Origin: Emticicia sp040253585
GTDB taxonomy: Bacteria > Bacteroidota > Bacteroidia > Cytophagales > Spirosomataceae
DNA: 64,000 bases
Assembly (NCBI RefSeq): GCF_040253585.1
Contig: NZ_JBELAU010000008.1
Span: 248,001-312,000 of the forward strand
Direction of reading: 5' to 3'
The notes below the pieces were generated by a model, which was not told the DNA's origin, searched no databases, and saw only the letters and a program-made list of their open reading frames with translations. The position numbers and the translations under genes are program-made. This document shows positions 7,833-16,289 of the stretch, one piece after another. Numbering within the stretch: the stretch's first letter is position 1; each line of letters starts with the position of its first letter.

Positions 7833-10001
7833 TCATTTCCCGCCAGGAGGGCAATTTTGCTTCAAATAATTTGTAAAAAGCGTATTTAAGTGCTTACGAG
7901 TTCCTTCTCCTTCATAAATTCCATGACTACGATTCGGGTAAGGCATAAATTGAAACTGGCGATTATGCTTAATTAGTTCATTTACAAGCATTTCAGCATT
8001 TTGGTAATGCACATTATCATCACCTGTTCCGTGAATATACAATAGATTTCCGACCAAATTTTTAGCGTGCGTAATGGGTGAACCATTGACAAAATCTTCA
8101 CGGTTTTCTTGTGGAAGTCCCATATAGCGTTCTTGGTAGATATTATCATAACAAAGTTGATTTCCAACGGCCGCCACCGAAATACCAGTTTGGTAATATT
8201 GAGGATATTGGAAAAGTAAATTCAAAGTTGAAGACCCTCCCCCACTCCAGCCATGTACTGCCACACGAGTAGTATCAACATATTTCCATTTTCTGATTTC
8301 CTTTACCGCCATCGCTTGGTCACGAATATTCACGACACCGATTTTGCGATAAATGGCTTTTCTCCAAGCACGTCCACGGGGCAGTGGCGTACCACGATTA
8401 TCGACCGAAGCGTAGATATAGCCATCTTTTGCCATATCGCCATTATAAAGTCCATTCATTCCTGTTCCATAAGTATCTTTTACGGTAGCAGATGCTGGCT
8501 CGCCATAAACATTGAATACAATTGGATAACGTTTCGTAGAATCAAAATTAGTAGGTTTTACCATCCAACCTTCAATATCAATACCGTCTTCGGTTTTTAC
8601 CTTGAAAAACTCTACTCGCTTGTTTACTTTCAAATTGGCCAATTTAGCCGAAATGCTTTCTTTTTCGGACAATGGTGAATGGTCAGCTAAATTTATCCAT
8701 TCGGTCATTGGGGCAATATTCGCACTTGAAAACGAATGTCGAGCAAACTTTCCATTCGGTGAAAGCACATAATTATGCGTTCCTGCGGGAGCATTTGGCA
8801 AAACTGGCTGCATTTCGGCACTACCATCTAATTTGATGCGGAAAAGATAATTTTGCAGTGCATTTTGTGGCGAACCAGTGAAATAAACATAACCGTTTGC
8901 TTCATCAATCAATGGAATATGAACAATATCATAATTACCTTTGGTGAGCAATGTTTCTTTTCCATTCAAATCCATTTTATAGATATGTCTCCAGCCATCT
9001 TTCTCGCTTACCCACAAAAATTCTTTGCCCCCTTTTAGCCATTCCCAGCCTTCTTGCTCATCGGCCCAACGCTCTTTTGTATCAATCCAAGCCTCGTCTG
9101 ATTCGGTAGCAATAGTTTTAGTTTTACCCGTAAGTGCCTGACAGATAATGATTTTACTCTGATTTTGTTTACGATTCAATTGTTGAATAATAATATCATT
9201 CGTATTTGGCACCCACTCCATACGTGGCACGTAAGTTTGTTGCGGGTCGCCTTCGATGTTCATTTTTATGGTTTTTCCAGTAGCTACATTTGCCACCAAA
9301 ATCTTATATGGTGATGGACTTTCTCCCACTTTTGGGTACTCAACTGGCACGTTATATGAGTAAATCGAGTCAGTATTATTTATCATCAAGAAATCACGAA
9401 TCTTGGTGGCATCAATTTGCCAATAAGCAATACTTTTCCCATCTGGACTCCAACGAAAGCCATCACGACAAGCAAATTCTTCTTCATACACCCAATCGAA
9501 AGTGCCGTTTATCATTCGGCGAGTGCCATTGGTTGTCAAGGCTTTGATTTTTTTTGTTGCCAAATCTTCCACAAACAAATTATGTTCGCTCACATAAGCT
9601 ACTTTCGAGCCATCGGGGGAAAATTTCGCAAACATCAACGACGAAGCAGGTTTACCTTGCCCCAATTGATATAAAGCATTGGTTTTGAGGTCTAAAACCC
9701 AATAATCACCACGGGTATCATATCTCCACACTTGTTTAGTGTTCGTATAAATGAGTGCTTTTGAGTCATCAGCACTCAATGTATAGCTTCTTACATTCAA
9801 AGGTTTTTCTGCTCCTTTGGGCGAGAGTTGGGCTTTAGTTATTAAAGTCGTTTTTTGTTGCGTTGGCAAAGTATAAGCCACCACTTCGCCACCTTCGGTG
9901 CGTGTGTAAGCATTGCCATCTTTCGTCCATCTGATTTGTTGGGCTTGGACGAGGGTTGTTAGAATTAGGAATGAGAGTAATAAGAGATTTTTGTTTTTCA
10001 T
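7833..10001 (-). CDS. Dipeptidyl-peptidase IV-like S9B peptidase, secreted
   Basis: A 722-residue exported serine peptidase. It has a signal peptide (MKNKNLLLLSFLILTTLVQA) and an eight-bladed DPP IV N-terminal propeller that includes DWVYEEEF, the double-Glu motif that binds the substrate amino terminus in DPP IV. The catalytic domain has the nucleophile elbow GWSGGGS with Ser586, an Asp in GTGDDNVHYQN and His in RSHGIYEGEGTR. The Glu motif supports aminodipeptidase activity, releasing X-Pro or X-Ala dipeptides. It is monocistronic as far as can be seen. Confidence 0.95.
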   Translation of the reverse strand: MKNKNLLLLSFLILTTLVQAQQIRWTKDGNAYTRTEGGEVVAYTLPTQQKTTLITKAQLSPKGAEKPLNVRSYTLSADDSKALIYTNTKQVWRYDTRGDYWVLDLKTNALYQLGQGKPASSLMFAKFSPDGSKVAYVSEHNLFVEDLATKKIKALTTNGTRRMINGTFDWVYEEEFACRDGFRWSPDGKSIAYWQIDATKIRDFLMINNTDSIYSYNVPVEYPKVGESPSPYKILVANVATGKTIKMNIEGDPQQTYVPRMEWVPNTNDIIIQQLNRKQNQSKIIICQALTGKTKTIATESDEAWIDTKERWADEQEGWEWLKGGKEFLWVSEKDGWRHIYKMDLNGKETLLTKGNYDIVHIPLIDEANGYVYFTGSPQNALQNYLFRIKLDGSAEMQPVLPNAPAGTHNYVLSPNGKFARHSFSSANIAPMTEWINLADHSPLSEKESISAKLANLKVNKRVEFFKVKTEDGIDIEGWMVKPTNFDSTKRYPIVFNVYGEPASATVKDTYGTGMNGLYNGDMAKDGYIYASVDNRGTPLPRGRAWRKAIYRKIGVVNIRDQAMAVKEIRKWKYVDTTRVAVHGWSGGGSSTLNLLFQYPQYYQTGISVAAVGNQLCYDNIYQERYMGLPQENREDFVNGSPITHAKNLVGNLLYIHGTGDDNVHYQNAEMLVNELIKHNRQFQFMPYPNRSHGIYEGEGTRKHLNTLFTNYLKQNCPPGGK

Positions 10002-10032
10002 ATAACTTTGAGGTGGGTGATAAAGATAATAA

Positions 10033-10446
10033 TTAAAGTTTATTGAGTATTAATTGATGAAACTCGGTCAGTGATAGTACCTCTATTTTAGGGAAAGGAA
10101 TATTTTTCAGTACATTAAAGTGGTTGTCCTCTGTAATAATGAAATCAGCATTCGCCATTAAAGCACAATCGACGAATTTATTGTCGTCGGGGTCAACTTT
10201 TATCAATTCCCAGAAGAAATATTCCTTAATAAAAACTACATTAGGGCTTTCGATTAAAATATCAAGAATCAATTCAGCAGCATCGAAATTATACTTTTGC
10301 TCAAAAACCTCAGCATATTCATCTAATATTTCGGTAGTAACGCATAACTCAAATAGTTGCTTTTGAAAAGCCTGCCAAAGCCAATGCGTTTTTGAACGAG
10401 CAGAAAAACAGGTCAATAACTGATTGGTATCAATAACGACCCTCAT
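10033..10446 (-). CDS. PIN-domain toxin of a toxin-antitoxin pair
   Basis: A 137-residue PIN-domain ribonuclease of the COG1569 type. The N-terminal acidic strand is VVIDTN, and acidic residues recur in DPDDNKFVDCAL and in IITEDNHFN, giving the metal-binding quartet. The start codon overlaps the stop of the upstream antitoxin gene by 4 bp (10443-10446), the usual translational coupling of toxin-antitoxin modules. Its RNA target cannot be predicted. Confidence 0.85.
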   Translation of the reverse strand: MRVVIDTNQLLTCFSARSKTHWLWQAFQKQLFELCVTTEILDEYAEVFEQKYNFDAAELILDILIESPNVVFIKEYFFWELIKVDPDDNKFVDCALMANADFIITEDNHFNVLKNIPFPKIEVLSLTEFHQLILNKL

Positions 10447-10703
10447 AAAGATTTATTTTGAAGATGTTTACGATATGATTTATACGAAGTACGATTGTGT
10501 TCCTGCTTCATTTTATCAAAATCTTGTTCGGTATAGCCTTTTTCTTCGGTAATTTGCTCGATATTTTCTTGCAACTTACGGAACTTGAACTCCAACAAAA
10601 GTTGACGTAATTCTTGCATATCAGATTGGTTGAGTTTGACTTTAAACAAACTTAGCAACTCAATTTGAGCTTCCGTAAATGGTGGTTGAATAGCTACTCC
10701 CAT
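10443..10703 (-). CDS. Putative antitoxin partner of the PIN toxin
   Basis: An 86-residue, charged, mostly helical protein preceding the PIN toxin and overlapping it by 4 bp. I do not recognise a classical ribbon-helix-helix, AbrB or Phd motif. Identification as antitoxin rests on size, order and overlap. A helical, highly charged second half (QENIEQITEEKGYTEQDFDK) could wrap the toxin. Confidence 0.72.
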   Translation of the reverse strand: MGVAIQPPFTEAQIELLSLFKVKLNQSDMQELRQLLLEFKFRKLQENIEQITEEKGYTEQDFDKMKQEHNRTSYKSYRKHLQNKSL

Positions 10704-10715
10704 AAAATGTAAAGT

Positions 10716-10756
10716 GTTTACTAAACAAAGATAAATAATACGAGTTTAATATCAAA
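10716..10756 (-). promoter_or_regulatory. Promoter and possible operator of the toxin-antitoxin operon
   Basis: On the minus strand TTTG (complement of 10753-10756) is followed by exactly 19 bases and TATCTTTG (10733-10726), a full Bacteroidota promoter. The -33 element overlaps the stop codon of dtd. Immediately downstream, GTTTA-C-TAAAC (10716-10726) is a perfect palindrome around the expected start of transcription and could be the autoregulatory site. Confidence 0.62.
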
Positions 10757-11204
10757 TCCTATTCTTAGAATCAATAATAATCGTTACGGGGCCATCATTG
10801 AGCAATGAAACCTTCATATCAGCACCAAAAGTGCCAGTTTTGATGGGTTTTCCTAAGTCAAATTCTAATTGAGCAATCATTTTTTCGTAGAGCGGAATAG
10901 CAATTTCAGGGCGAGCGGCTTCAATAAACGAAGGTCTATTTCCTTTTTTTGTACTGGCATGAAGTGTGAATTGACTAATCAGTAGAATATTTCCATCAAC
11001 TGATTTTAGGTCGAGATTCATTTTGCCTTCTTCATCGCCAAATACTCTTAGGCCTACGATTTTCTTAGATAACCATTCAATATCTTCTTGGGAATCGGTG
11101 TGCGTAATGCCCAACAAAATCATGAATCCTAAGCCTATTTGACCTTTTATTTCATTATCAATCGTTACGGATGCTTGGGTAACTCTTTGTATTACTGCAA
11201 TCAT
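10752..11204 (-). CDS. dtd: D-aminoacyl-tRNA deacylase
   Basis: A 150-residue protein of the DTD family, which hydrolyses D-amino acids (and Gly mischarged on tRNA-Ala) from tRNA. The two signature segments are present: ILLISQFTLHA (the SQxTL motif) and NDGPVTIII (the NxGPVT motif of the cross-subunit Gly-cisPro). Length matches the family. The ATG at 11204 gives the standard N-terminus MIAVIQRVTQASV; 11 upstream codons are open but come from repeat-like sequence. Confidence 0.96.
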   Translation of the reverse strand: MIAVIQRVTQASVTIDNEIKGQIGLGFMILLGITHTDSQEDIEWLSKKIVGLRVFGDEEGKMNLDLKSVDGNILLISQFTLHASTKKGNRPSFIEAARPEIAIPLYEKMIAQLEFDLGKPIKTGTFGADMKVSLLNDGPVTIIIDSKNRI

Positions 11205-11293
11205 GGTTTTAGTCCACTGTCCACAGACGACAGTCAACAGTTTTATATTAAAAAAATCTTTTGTCTATTGTCTCTTTTCTATTGTCTGAAAAC

Positions 11294-12649
11294 CTACAAA
11301 TGCAACAGCAAATTAGCAATCATCAGATATGTACCAATACCGATAATATCGTTGGCTGTTGTGATAAATGGCCCAGAAGCAATAGCTGGATTAATGCCGA
11401 GTCTATCCAATAAAAGTGGCGTGACTGTACCCGTAAATGAAGCCAAAACCACCACCGAAAGCAGTGATAAACACACAACAAAAAACAGTTGGGTTTCACC
11501 ACTGACATAAATATAAAGTCCTGCCAGTGAGCCAATTATAATGCCGTTTACAAGTGCAACTAAGATAATTTTAAACAAACGCTGCCCCAAACTGGTCGTT
11601 AGTCCTGACTTTTCGGCCAAACTTTGCACAATCAGGGATGAAGTTTGAATACCTACATTTCCGCCCGTCGAACCCATGATTGGAATAAAAGCCGCCAGTG
11701 CCGCTACTTTTTTGAACTCATCTTCGAAACTTCCGATAACTGTGGCGGCCAACAAACTGCCAATTACACCCACAATCAGCCACGGCAAACGAGCTTTGGC
11801 CAACTGCCAAACGCTATCATCTTCTTCGGCTTCGCCCGTGATACCCGCCATCACCTGAATATCTTCTTCGGCTTTATCGGTAATAAAATCGACCACGTCA
11901 TCAATCGTGATTCGACCTAACAAACGCCCCAAAGTATTTACTACTGGAATTGCATCAAGGTCATAACGTTGCATGATTTCGGCCACTTCTTCGGCTGGGC
12001 GAGTGGTTTCTACGTAAACTATTTCTTCATCAAAAATATTTTCAATTTTGGTATTTTTTCGAGCTAAAATGATGCGTTTCAACGAAACAATTCCTTTCAA
12101 TTTCTGCTCATCATCAACCACATAAACGGCATAAACTTTCTCTACATCTTCAGCTTGTCGACGAATTTCTTCTACACATTCACTAACCGTCCAATTGGCA
12201 TTTACTTTTATCAACTCTTTTTGCATCAAACCACCCGCTACGTCCTCTGGATAATGCAGCATATCCAAGATAAATCGTGCTTGTTCTCGGTCTTCGATAA
12301 GGGCGATTACTTTTTCACGCACCTCAATGGTTTGTTCATTGAGTAAATCGACAGCATCGTCGGAGTCAAAAAGGTTGACGTATTTGGCAATTTCTTCGAC
12401 TGTAAAACGCTCTTTGATGAATCGTTTGCGGTCGTCTGGCTCAATGTGCGACAAGATTTCGGCACCCATTTCTGTATCGACGAGCGTCATCAGATAATGA
12501 GCGGGTTCACCATCAAGTTCGAGCAATATACTGGCAATATCGGCAGGGTATAGCTCTTCCATCTCAGCCTTGAGCATAGTTTCATCCTTTTGCTCAATGG
12601 CGGTTTCTATTTTCTCTAAATACTCTTTGGTTAGCTCGAAAGTTGTCAT
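11294..12649 (-). CDS. mgtE: Magnesium transporter MgtE
   Basis: A 451-residue Mg2+ channel/transporter. Domains in order are an MgtE N-terminal helical domain (about 1-130), two CBS domains (about 130-250, with VDDEQKLKGIVSLKRIILA and YDLDAIPVVNTLGRLLGRITIDDVVDFI), and a five-helix membrane domain (about 280-451). The membrane part contains the conserved PIMGSTGGNVGIQ and the pore-proximal NDIIGIGTYL segment. The CBS and N domains act as the cytosolic Mg2+ sensor. ATG at 12649 is preferred over an upstream TTG. Confidence 0.96.
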   Translation of the reverse strand: MTTFELTKEYLEKIETAIEQKDETMLKAEMEELYPADIASILLELDGEPAHYLMTLVDTEMGAEILSHIEPDDRKRFIKERFTVEEIAKYVNLFDSDDAVDLLNEQTIEVREKVIALIEDREQARFILDMLHYPEDVAGGLMQKELIKVNANWTVSECVEEIRRQAEDVEKVYAVYVVDDEQKLKGIVSLKRIILARKNTKIENIFDEEIVYVETTRPAEEVAEIMQRYDLDAIPVVNTLGRLLGRITIDDVVDFITDKAEEDIQVMAGITGEAEEDDSVWQLAKARLPWLIVGVIGSLLAATVIGSFEDEFKKVAALAAFIPIMGSTGGNVGIQTSSLIVQSLAEKSGLTTSLGQRLFKIILVALVNGIIIGSLAGLYIYVSGETQLFFVVCLSLLSVVVLASFTGTVTPLLLDRLGINPAIASGPFITTANDIIGIGTYLMIANLLLHL

Positions 12650-12685
12650 TTTCTCAGTGAACAAGTATCAGTTATCAATTATCAA

Positions 12686-13459
12686 TCAAGCATTCTCGGC
12701 AAACAAATTAGTCAATAATACAAAATCGGCCACACCCAATTGTTCGGCTCTTTTATTTAATAATTCATGCTCAAAATTCAAACCCAGCGGCTTGAGAGCA
12801 TTGCGGAGGGTCTTGCGGCGTTGGTTGAAACCTGCTTTTACTACCTGCATGAACTTTTTCTCATTGCAGTCCAGTTTTTCTACATTATTTCGTCGTAAAC
12901 GAATAATACCCGAATCAACTTTTGGTGGTGGAATAAAGGCTTCGGGATAAACCGTAAAACTATATTCAATATCATAATAAGCCTGCAAAAACACGCTCAA
13001 AATGCCATAGTCTTTCTTTCCAGGGCCAGAAGCAATGCGTTGAGCAACTTCTTTTTGAAGCATACAGACAATCTCTGGCACTAAATCTTTATAATCGAGT
13101 ACTTTAAAAAATATCTGCGAAGAAATATTATATGGCAAATTTCCGATGATTCCAAAAGGCTCGTTTTTAAAAAGTTCGGCAAGGTTCATTTGCAAGAAAT
13201 CTTCTGAGAAAATACGCCCTCTGAGCGTCGGGAAATGTTCGTTGAGATAAGTCACTGACTCACGGTCAATTTCCACCACAAATGTCTCGCAGTCAGTTCT
13301 TTCAAGTAAATATTGGGTCAAAACGCCCATTCCAGGGCCAATTTCCAATACTTTATTATAGCCACGGTGCAACGATTGCAGATTGACGATTTTCTGAGCG
13401 GCATCCAAATCTTTCAAGAAGTGCTGGCCGAGGTGTTTTTTTGCTTTTACTTTTTCCAT
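12686..13459 (-). CDS. rsmA: 16S rRNA (adenine(1518)/(1519)-N6)-dimethyltransferase
   Basis: A 257-residue KsgA/RsmA methyltransferase that dimethylates two adjacent adenines in the 3' hairpin of 16S rRNA. The N-terminus KAKKHLGQHFLKD is diagnostic, followed by SAM motif EIGPGMGVLTQYL, the catalytic NLPYNIS motif (NLPY) and the C-terminal FNQRRKTLRNAL segment. Downstream mgtE lies 36 bp away, so the two genes may share a transcript. Confidence 0.97.
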   Translation of the reverse strand: MEKVKAKKHLGQHFLKDLDAAQKIVNLQSLHRGYNKVLEIGPGMGVLTQYLLERTDCETFVVEIDRESVTYLNEHFPTLRGRIFSEDFLQMNLAELFKNEPFGIIGNLPYNISSQIFFKVLDYKDLVPEIVCMLQKEVAQRIASGPGKKDYGILSVFLQAYYDIEYSFTVYPEAFIPPPKVDSGIIRLRRNNVEKLDCNEKKFMQVVKAGFNQRRKTLRNALKPLGLNFEHELLNKRAEQLGVADFVLLTNLFAENA

Positions 13460-13485
13460 AGGTCAAAATTACGTCTTTTTTTCGA

Positions 13486-13640
13486 GATTTGAGATGCGAG
13501 ATTCGGGATACGAGAAGGTCATTTCATAAAAATCACAAATTTTATATATTTCTATTTCGCAAACGCTAAAATCTAAATCTTCTATCTCGTATCCCCTATC
13601 TCATGTCTCGTATCTCATGTCTCGTATCTCATGTCTTAAT
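13486..13640. repeat. Low-complexity inverted and tandem repeats (GAGATACGAGA family)
   Basis: The 300-bp gap between rsmA and the TonB receptor holds no gene. At 13599-13640 the 14-base unit TCTCATGTCTCGTA is repeated almost three times. At about 13486-13515 the same words occur on the other strand (GAGATGCGAGATTCGGGATACGAGA). The copies can pair over about 70 bp. No spacer/repeat structure of a CRISPR kind is present. Confidence 0.75.
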
Positions 13641-13759
13641 AATTGTCGAGTAAAAATGCTCATTTATAGGATTCTAAGTATCAGATGTAGATTTATTGTT
13701 AAAATCTCGCCTTTGATTGCTTAATTTGTAGTATCCTATCTATTCAAAATTCAATCTTA

Positions 13760-16180
13760 ATGAAATCTTTTTTACTCGCTTTTAGCCTAATTTTATTTTC
13801 TCAACAGCTACTTTTTGCCCAAGCGGGCAGTAAAGCTCAAGTGAAGGGAATTGTTGTTGATGCCATCACCAACGAGCCACTCAGCTTTGCAAGTATCAGA
13901 ATCTCGAATAGTGTTGATAATAAACTCATTACGGGAAATATCACGAATGAAAAAGGCGAATTTTCGATTCCTGCACCTTTCGGAAATTATGTAGTTGAGG
14001 TGGAATATATGGGGTATAAAAATACCAAAACGGGCAAAATTTCGGTAACAAAAGAAAAACCAACGCATGATTTTGGTACTATAAAAATTGAATCGTCGGC
14101 TAATGCCTTGAAAGAAGTCGTGGTGCAAGCCGAAAAAAGTTCAATGGAAATGAAGCTCGATAAACGAGTATTTAATGTCGGAAAAGATTTAGCTAATGCA
14201 GGTGGTTCGGCATCGGATATTCTAACAAATATTCCATCGGTTTCCGTTGACCCCGACGGTGGCGTAAAACTGCGTGGTAGCGATAACGTAAGAATTTTGA
14301 TTGATGGAAAACCATCAGGTTTGGTGAGTTTCAAAGGTGGCGGTGGACTGCAATCACTCCAAGCAAGCATGATTGAGCGAGTAGAGGTTATTACCAATCC
14401 ATCTGCACGATATGAGGCCGAAGGTATGGCAGGAATCATCAATATTGTCTTGAAAAAAGACCAAAAACAAGGATTTAATGGCTCTTTTGATATTATTACG
14501 GGGCAACCTGTCAATTATGGCGGTGCGGCAAATATCAATTATCGCCACCGAAAAGTCAATTTTTTTGTTAATTATAGCTTGGCCTATAATATCCGTCCGA
14601 ATGTTTCGTCTATTTACCAAGAACGCCAAAGCAATGATTCTTTATTTTTCCTAAAACAAAACAATAACGGAACAATTACGGGTTTTAATACCAATATTAG
14701 AGGTGGACTTGACTACTTTTTCAATGATAAAAATACCCTTACAGCTTCCTATCTTTATCGCCGAAGCAAGGCTCGACGCATTACAAATTTACGCTATGAA
14801 GATTATATTTTGACCGATAAAAATCTCACAGGAATCAGCAAACGCCAGCAAGACGAACAAGAAACCGAGCCAAACTCTGAGTATGTATTGAGTTATAAAA
14901 AAACGTATGCTCGAAAAGGTCAAGAATTCAATGCCGAAGTCCGTTTCTTAGATAACTGGGAAAGCTCTGACCAGCTTTTTACGCAAGAATATTTCACGCC
15001 CAACGAAACGCCAATTGCATCGAAATCTTTGGTTCAGAACTCGCTGAATGATGAATACGAAAAGCAATATTTATTACAAGTTGATTATGTACAACCGATT
15101 GGAAAAGAAGGAAAATTTGAAACGGGTGCAAGAAGTAGTTTCCGAGATATGGTCAATGACTATGTGGTAAATCAGAAAAATGAAGCTGGACAGTTTGTGG
15201 TTGTGCCTGGTTTAAAAAATTACTTTATCTATAACGAAGATATTCATGCGGCTTACGCTATTTTAGGCAATAAAACCAAGCAGTTTTCGTACCAAGCGGG
15301 GCTACGTGCCGAATGGACAAACGTAAAAACTACGCTTCGAGAAACCAACGAAGTAAACCCAAGAAAATACGCAAATCTATTTCCGAGTGTGCATTTGACC
15401 TACTCTTTGCCGAAAGAAAACTCTTTTCAAGTAAGTTATAGTCGCCGAGTTCGTCGCCCTTTTTACAATGATTTAAGTCCATTTTCAACGTTTTCTGATA
15501 ACCGAAACTTCTTTAGTGGAAATCCAAATCTGAACCCTGAGTTTAGTAATGTTTACGAAGTTGGGCATATCAAATATTTTGAAAAAGGCTCGCTTGGTTC
15601 ATCGGTTTATTATAGAGATACCGACGGAAAAATTGAGCGTATTCGCCAAGTAAATGAAACAGGATTTGCCACCACTCGCCCCGAAAATTTATTGGGCGAA
15701 CAAGCCTACGGCGTAGAATTTACGAGTCAATTTACACCCGTAAAATGGTGGAAACTTGATTTTAATTTCAACCTTTTTCATGCTGAAATTGATGGTAGCA
15801 ATATCGACAAAACCTATTTCCGAGAAACCAACAGCTGGTTTGTGCGTCAAACTTCACGTTTTTCACTTCCTAAAGGCTTAGACGTACAGCTTAGAGCCAA
15901 CTACGAAGCCAAACAAAAAACCGTTCAAGGCACTCGCTTACCACTTTATTACTTCGATTTATCGGCCAGTAAGGATATTCTGAAAGGCAACGGAACACTT
16001 AATTTTAGTATTTTAGATGTCTTTAATACCCGTAAATTTAGAAGTATCACCGAAGGCATAAATTTCCGTACAGAAGGCAATTCTCAATTCAGAAGAAGAC
16101 AATTTAACCTAACGCTCAACTACCGCATCAAGCAAACGAAAGGTGCAAGTAAGGGTAAAAAGTTGGAGTTGGAAGGGTGA
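13760..16180 (+). CDS. TonB-dependent receptor-like outer-membrane protein
   Basis: An 806-residue outer-membrane beta-barrel protein. After a signal peptide (cleaved near FAQ) comes a carboxypeptidase-regulatory-like domain (VKGIVVDAITNEPLSFASIRI), then a plug domain (ILTNIPSVSVDPDGGVKLRGSDNVRILIDGKPSG), then a barrel of the OMP_b-brl_3 type. There is no SusD partner next to it, so a polysaccharide-utilisation role is not indicated. The ligand is unknown; peptide, metal-chelate or other small ligands are all possible. Confidence 0.9.
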   Translation: MKSFLLAFSLILFSQQLLFAQAGSKAQVKGIVVDAITNEPLSFASIRISNSVDNKLITGNITNEKGEFSIPAPFGNYVVEVEYMGYKNTKTGKISVTKEKPTHDFGTIKIESSANALKEVVVQAEKSSMEMKLDKRVFNVGKDLANAGGSASDILTNIPSVSVDPDGGVKLRGSDNVRILIDGKPSGLVSFKGGGGLQSLQASMIERVEVITNPSARYEAEGMAGIINIVLKKDQKQGFNGSFDIITGQPVNYGGAANINYRHRKVNFFVNYSLAYNIRPNVSSIYQERQSNDSLFFLKQNNNGTITGFNTNIRGGLDYFFNDKNTLTASYLYRRSKARRITNLRYEDYILTDKNLTGISKRQQDEQETEPNSEYVLSYKKTYARKGQEFNAEVRFLDNWESSDQLFTQEYFTPNETPIASKSLVQNSLNDEYEKQYLLQVDYVQPIGKEGKFETGARSSFRDMVNDYVVNQKNEAGQFVVVPGLKNYFIYNEDIHAAYAILGNKTKQFSYQAGLRAEWTNVKTTLRETNEVNPRKYANLFPSVHLTYSLPKENSFQVSYSRRVRRPFYNDLSPFSTFSDNRNFFSGNPNLNPEFSNVYEVGHIKYFEKGSLGSSVYYRDTDGKIERIRQVNETGFATTRPENLLGEQAYGVEFTSQFTPVKWWKLDFNFNLFHAEIDGSNIDKTYFRETNSWFVRQTSRFSLPKGLDVQLRANYEAKQKTVQGTRLPLYYFDLSASKDILKGNGTLNFSILDVFNTRKFRSITEGINFRTEGNSQFRRRQFNLTLNYRIKQTKGASKGKKLELEG

Positions 16181-16188
16181 TGATTCCA

Positions 16189-16237
16189 AGATTTGACAAC
16201 CTTTGAACGTTACAGCGATTCGTAGGTTGTCAAATCT
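16189..16237. terminator. Hairpin downstream of the TonB receptor gene
   Basis: AGATTTGACAACCT at 16189-16202 is perfectly complementary to 16224-16237, with a 21-base loop. No T-run follows, so it may be a dispersed palindrome rather than an intrinsic terminator. Confidence 0.5.
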
Positions 16238-16257
16238 AATCAAAATCTTCTTATATT

Positions 16258-16289
16258 TACCGCATCATTAATTCTATTATTTTGCGGTA
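16258..16289. promoter_or_regulatory. Inverted repeat overlapping the hybrid kinase start codon
   Basis: TACCGCA (16258-16264) and TGCGGTA (16283-16289) form a perfect 7+7 inverted repeat with an 18-base spacer; its right half ends in the A of the ATG. It could be an operator or an RNA hairpin that hides the start. Function is inferred only from position. Confidence 0.35.

Noticed and set aside
8253..8678. A 141-residue plus-strand open frame opposite the DPP IV-like gene
   Set aside because: It is a shadow of a strongly conserved gene on the other strand and has no family motif.
10033..10703. Treating the PIN pair as part of a larger defence island
   Set aside because: Neighbours are housekeeping genes (dtd, mgtE, rsmA) and no other defence genes are nearby.
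13464..13471. A TAnnTTTG match just upstream of rsmA
   Set aside because: It lies 5 bp from the ATG, and no TTG occurs at the proper distance; probably chance.
13599..13640. Tandem 14-base repeats, considered as a CRISPR array
   Set aside because: Units are adjacent without unique spacers, and there are no cas genes.
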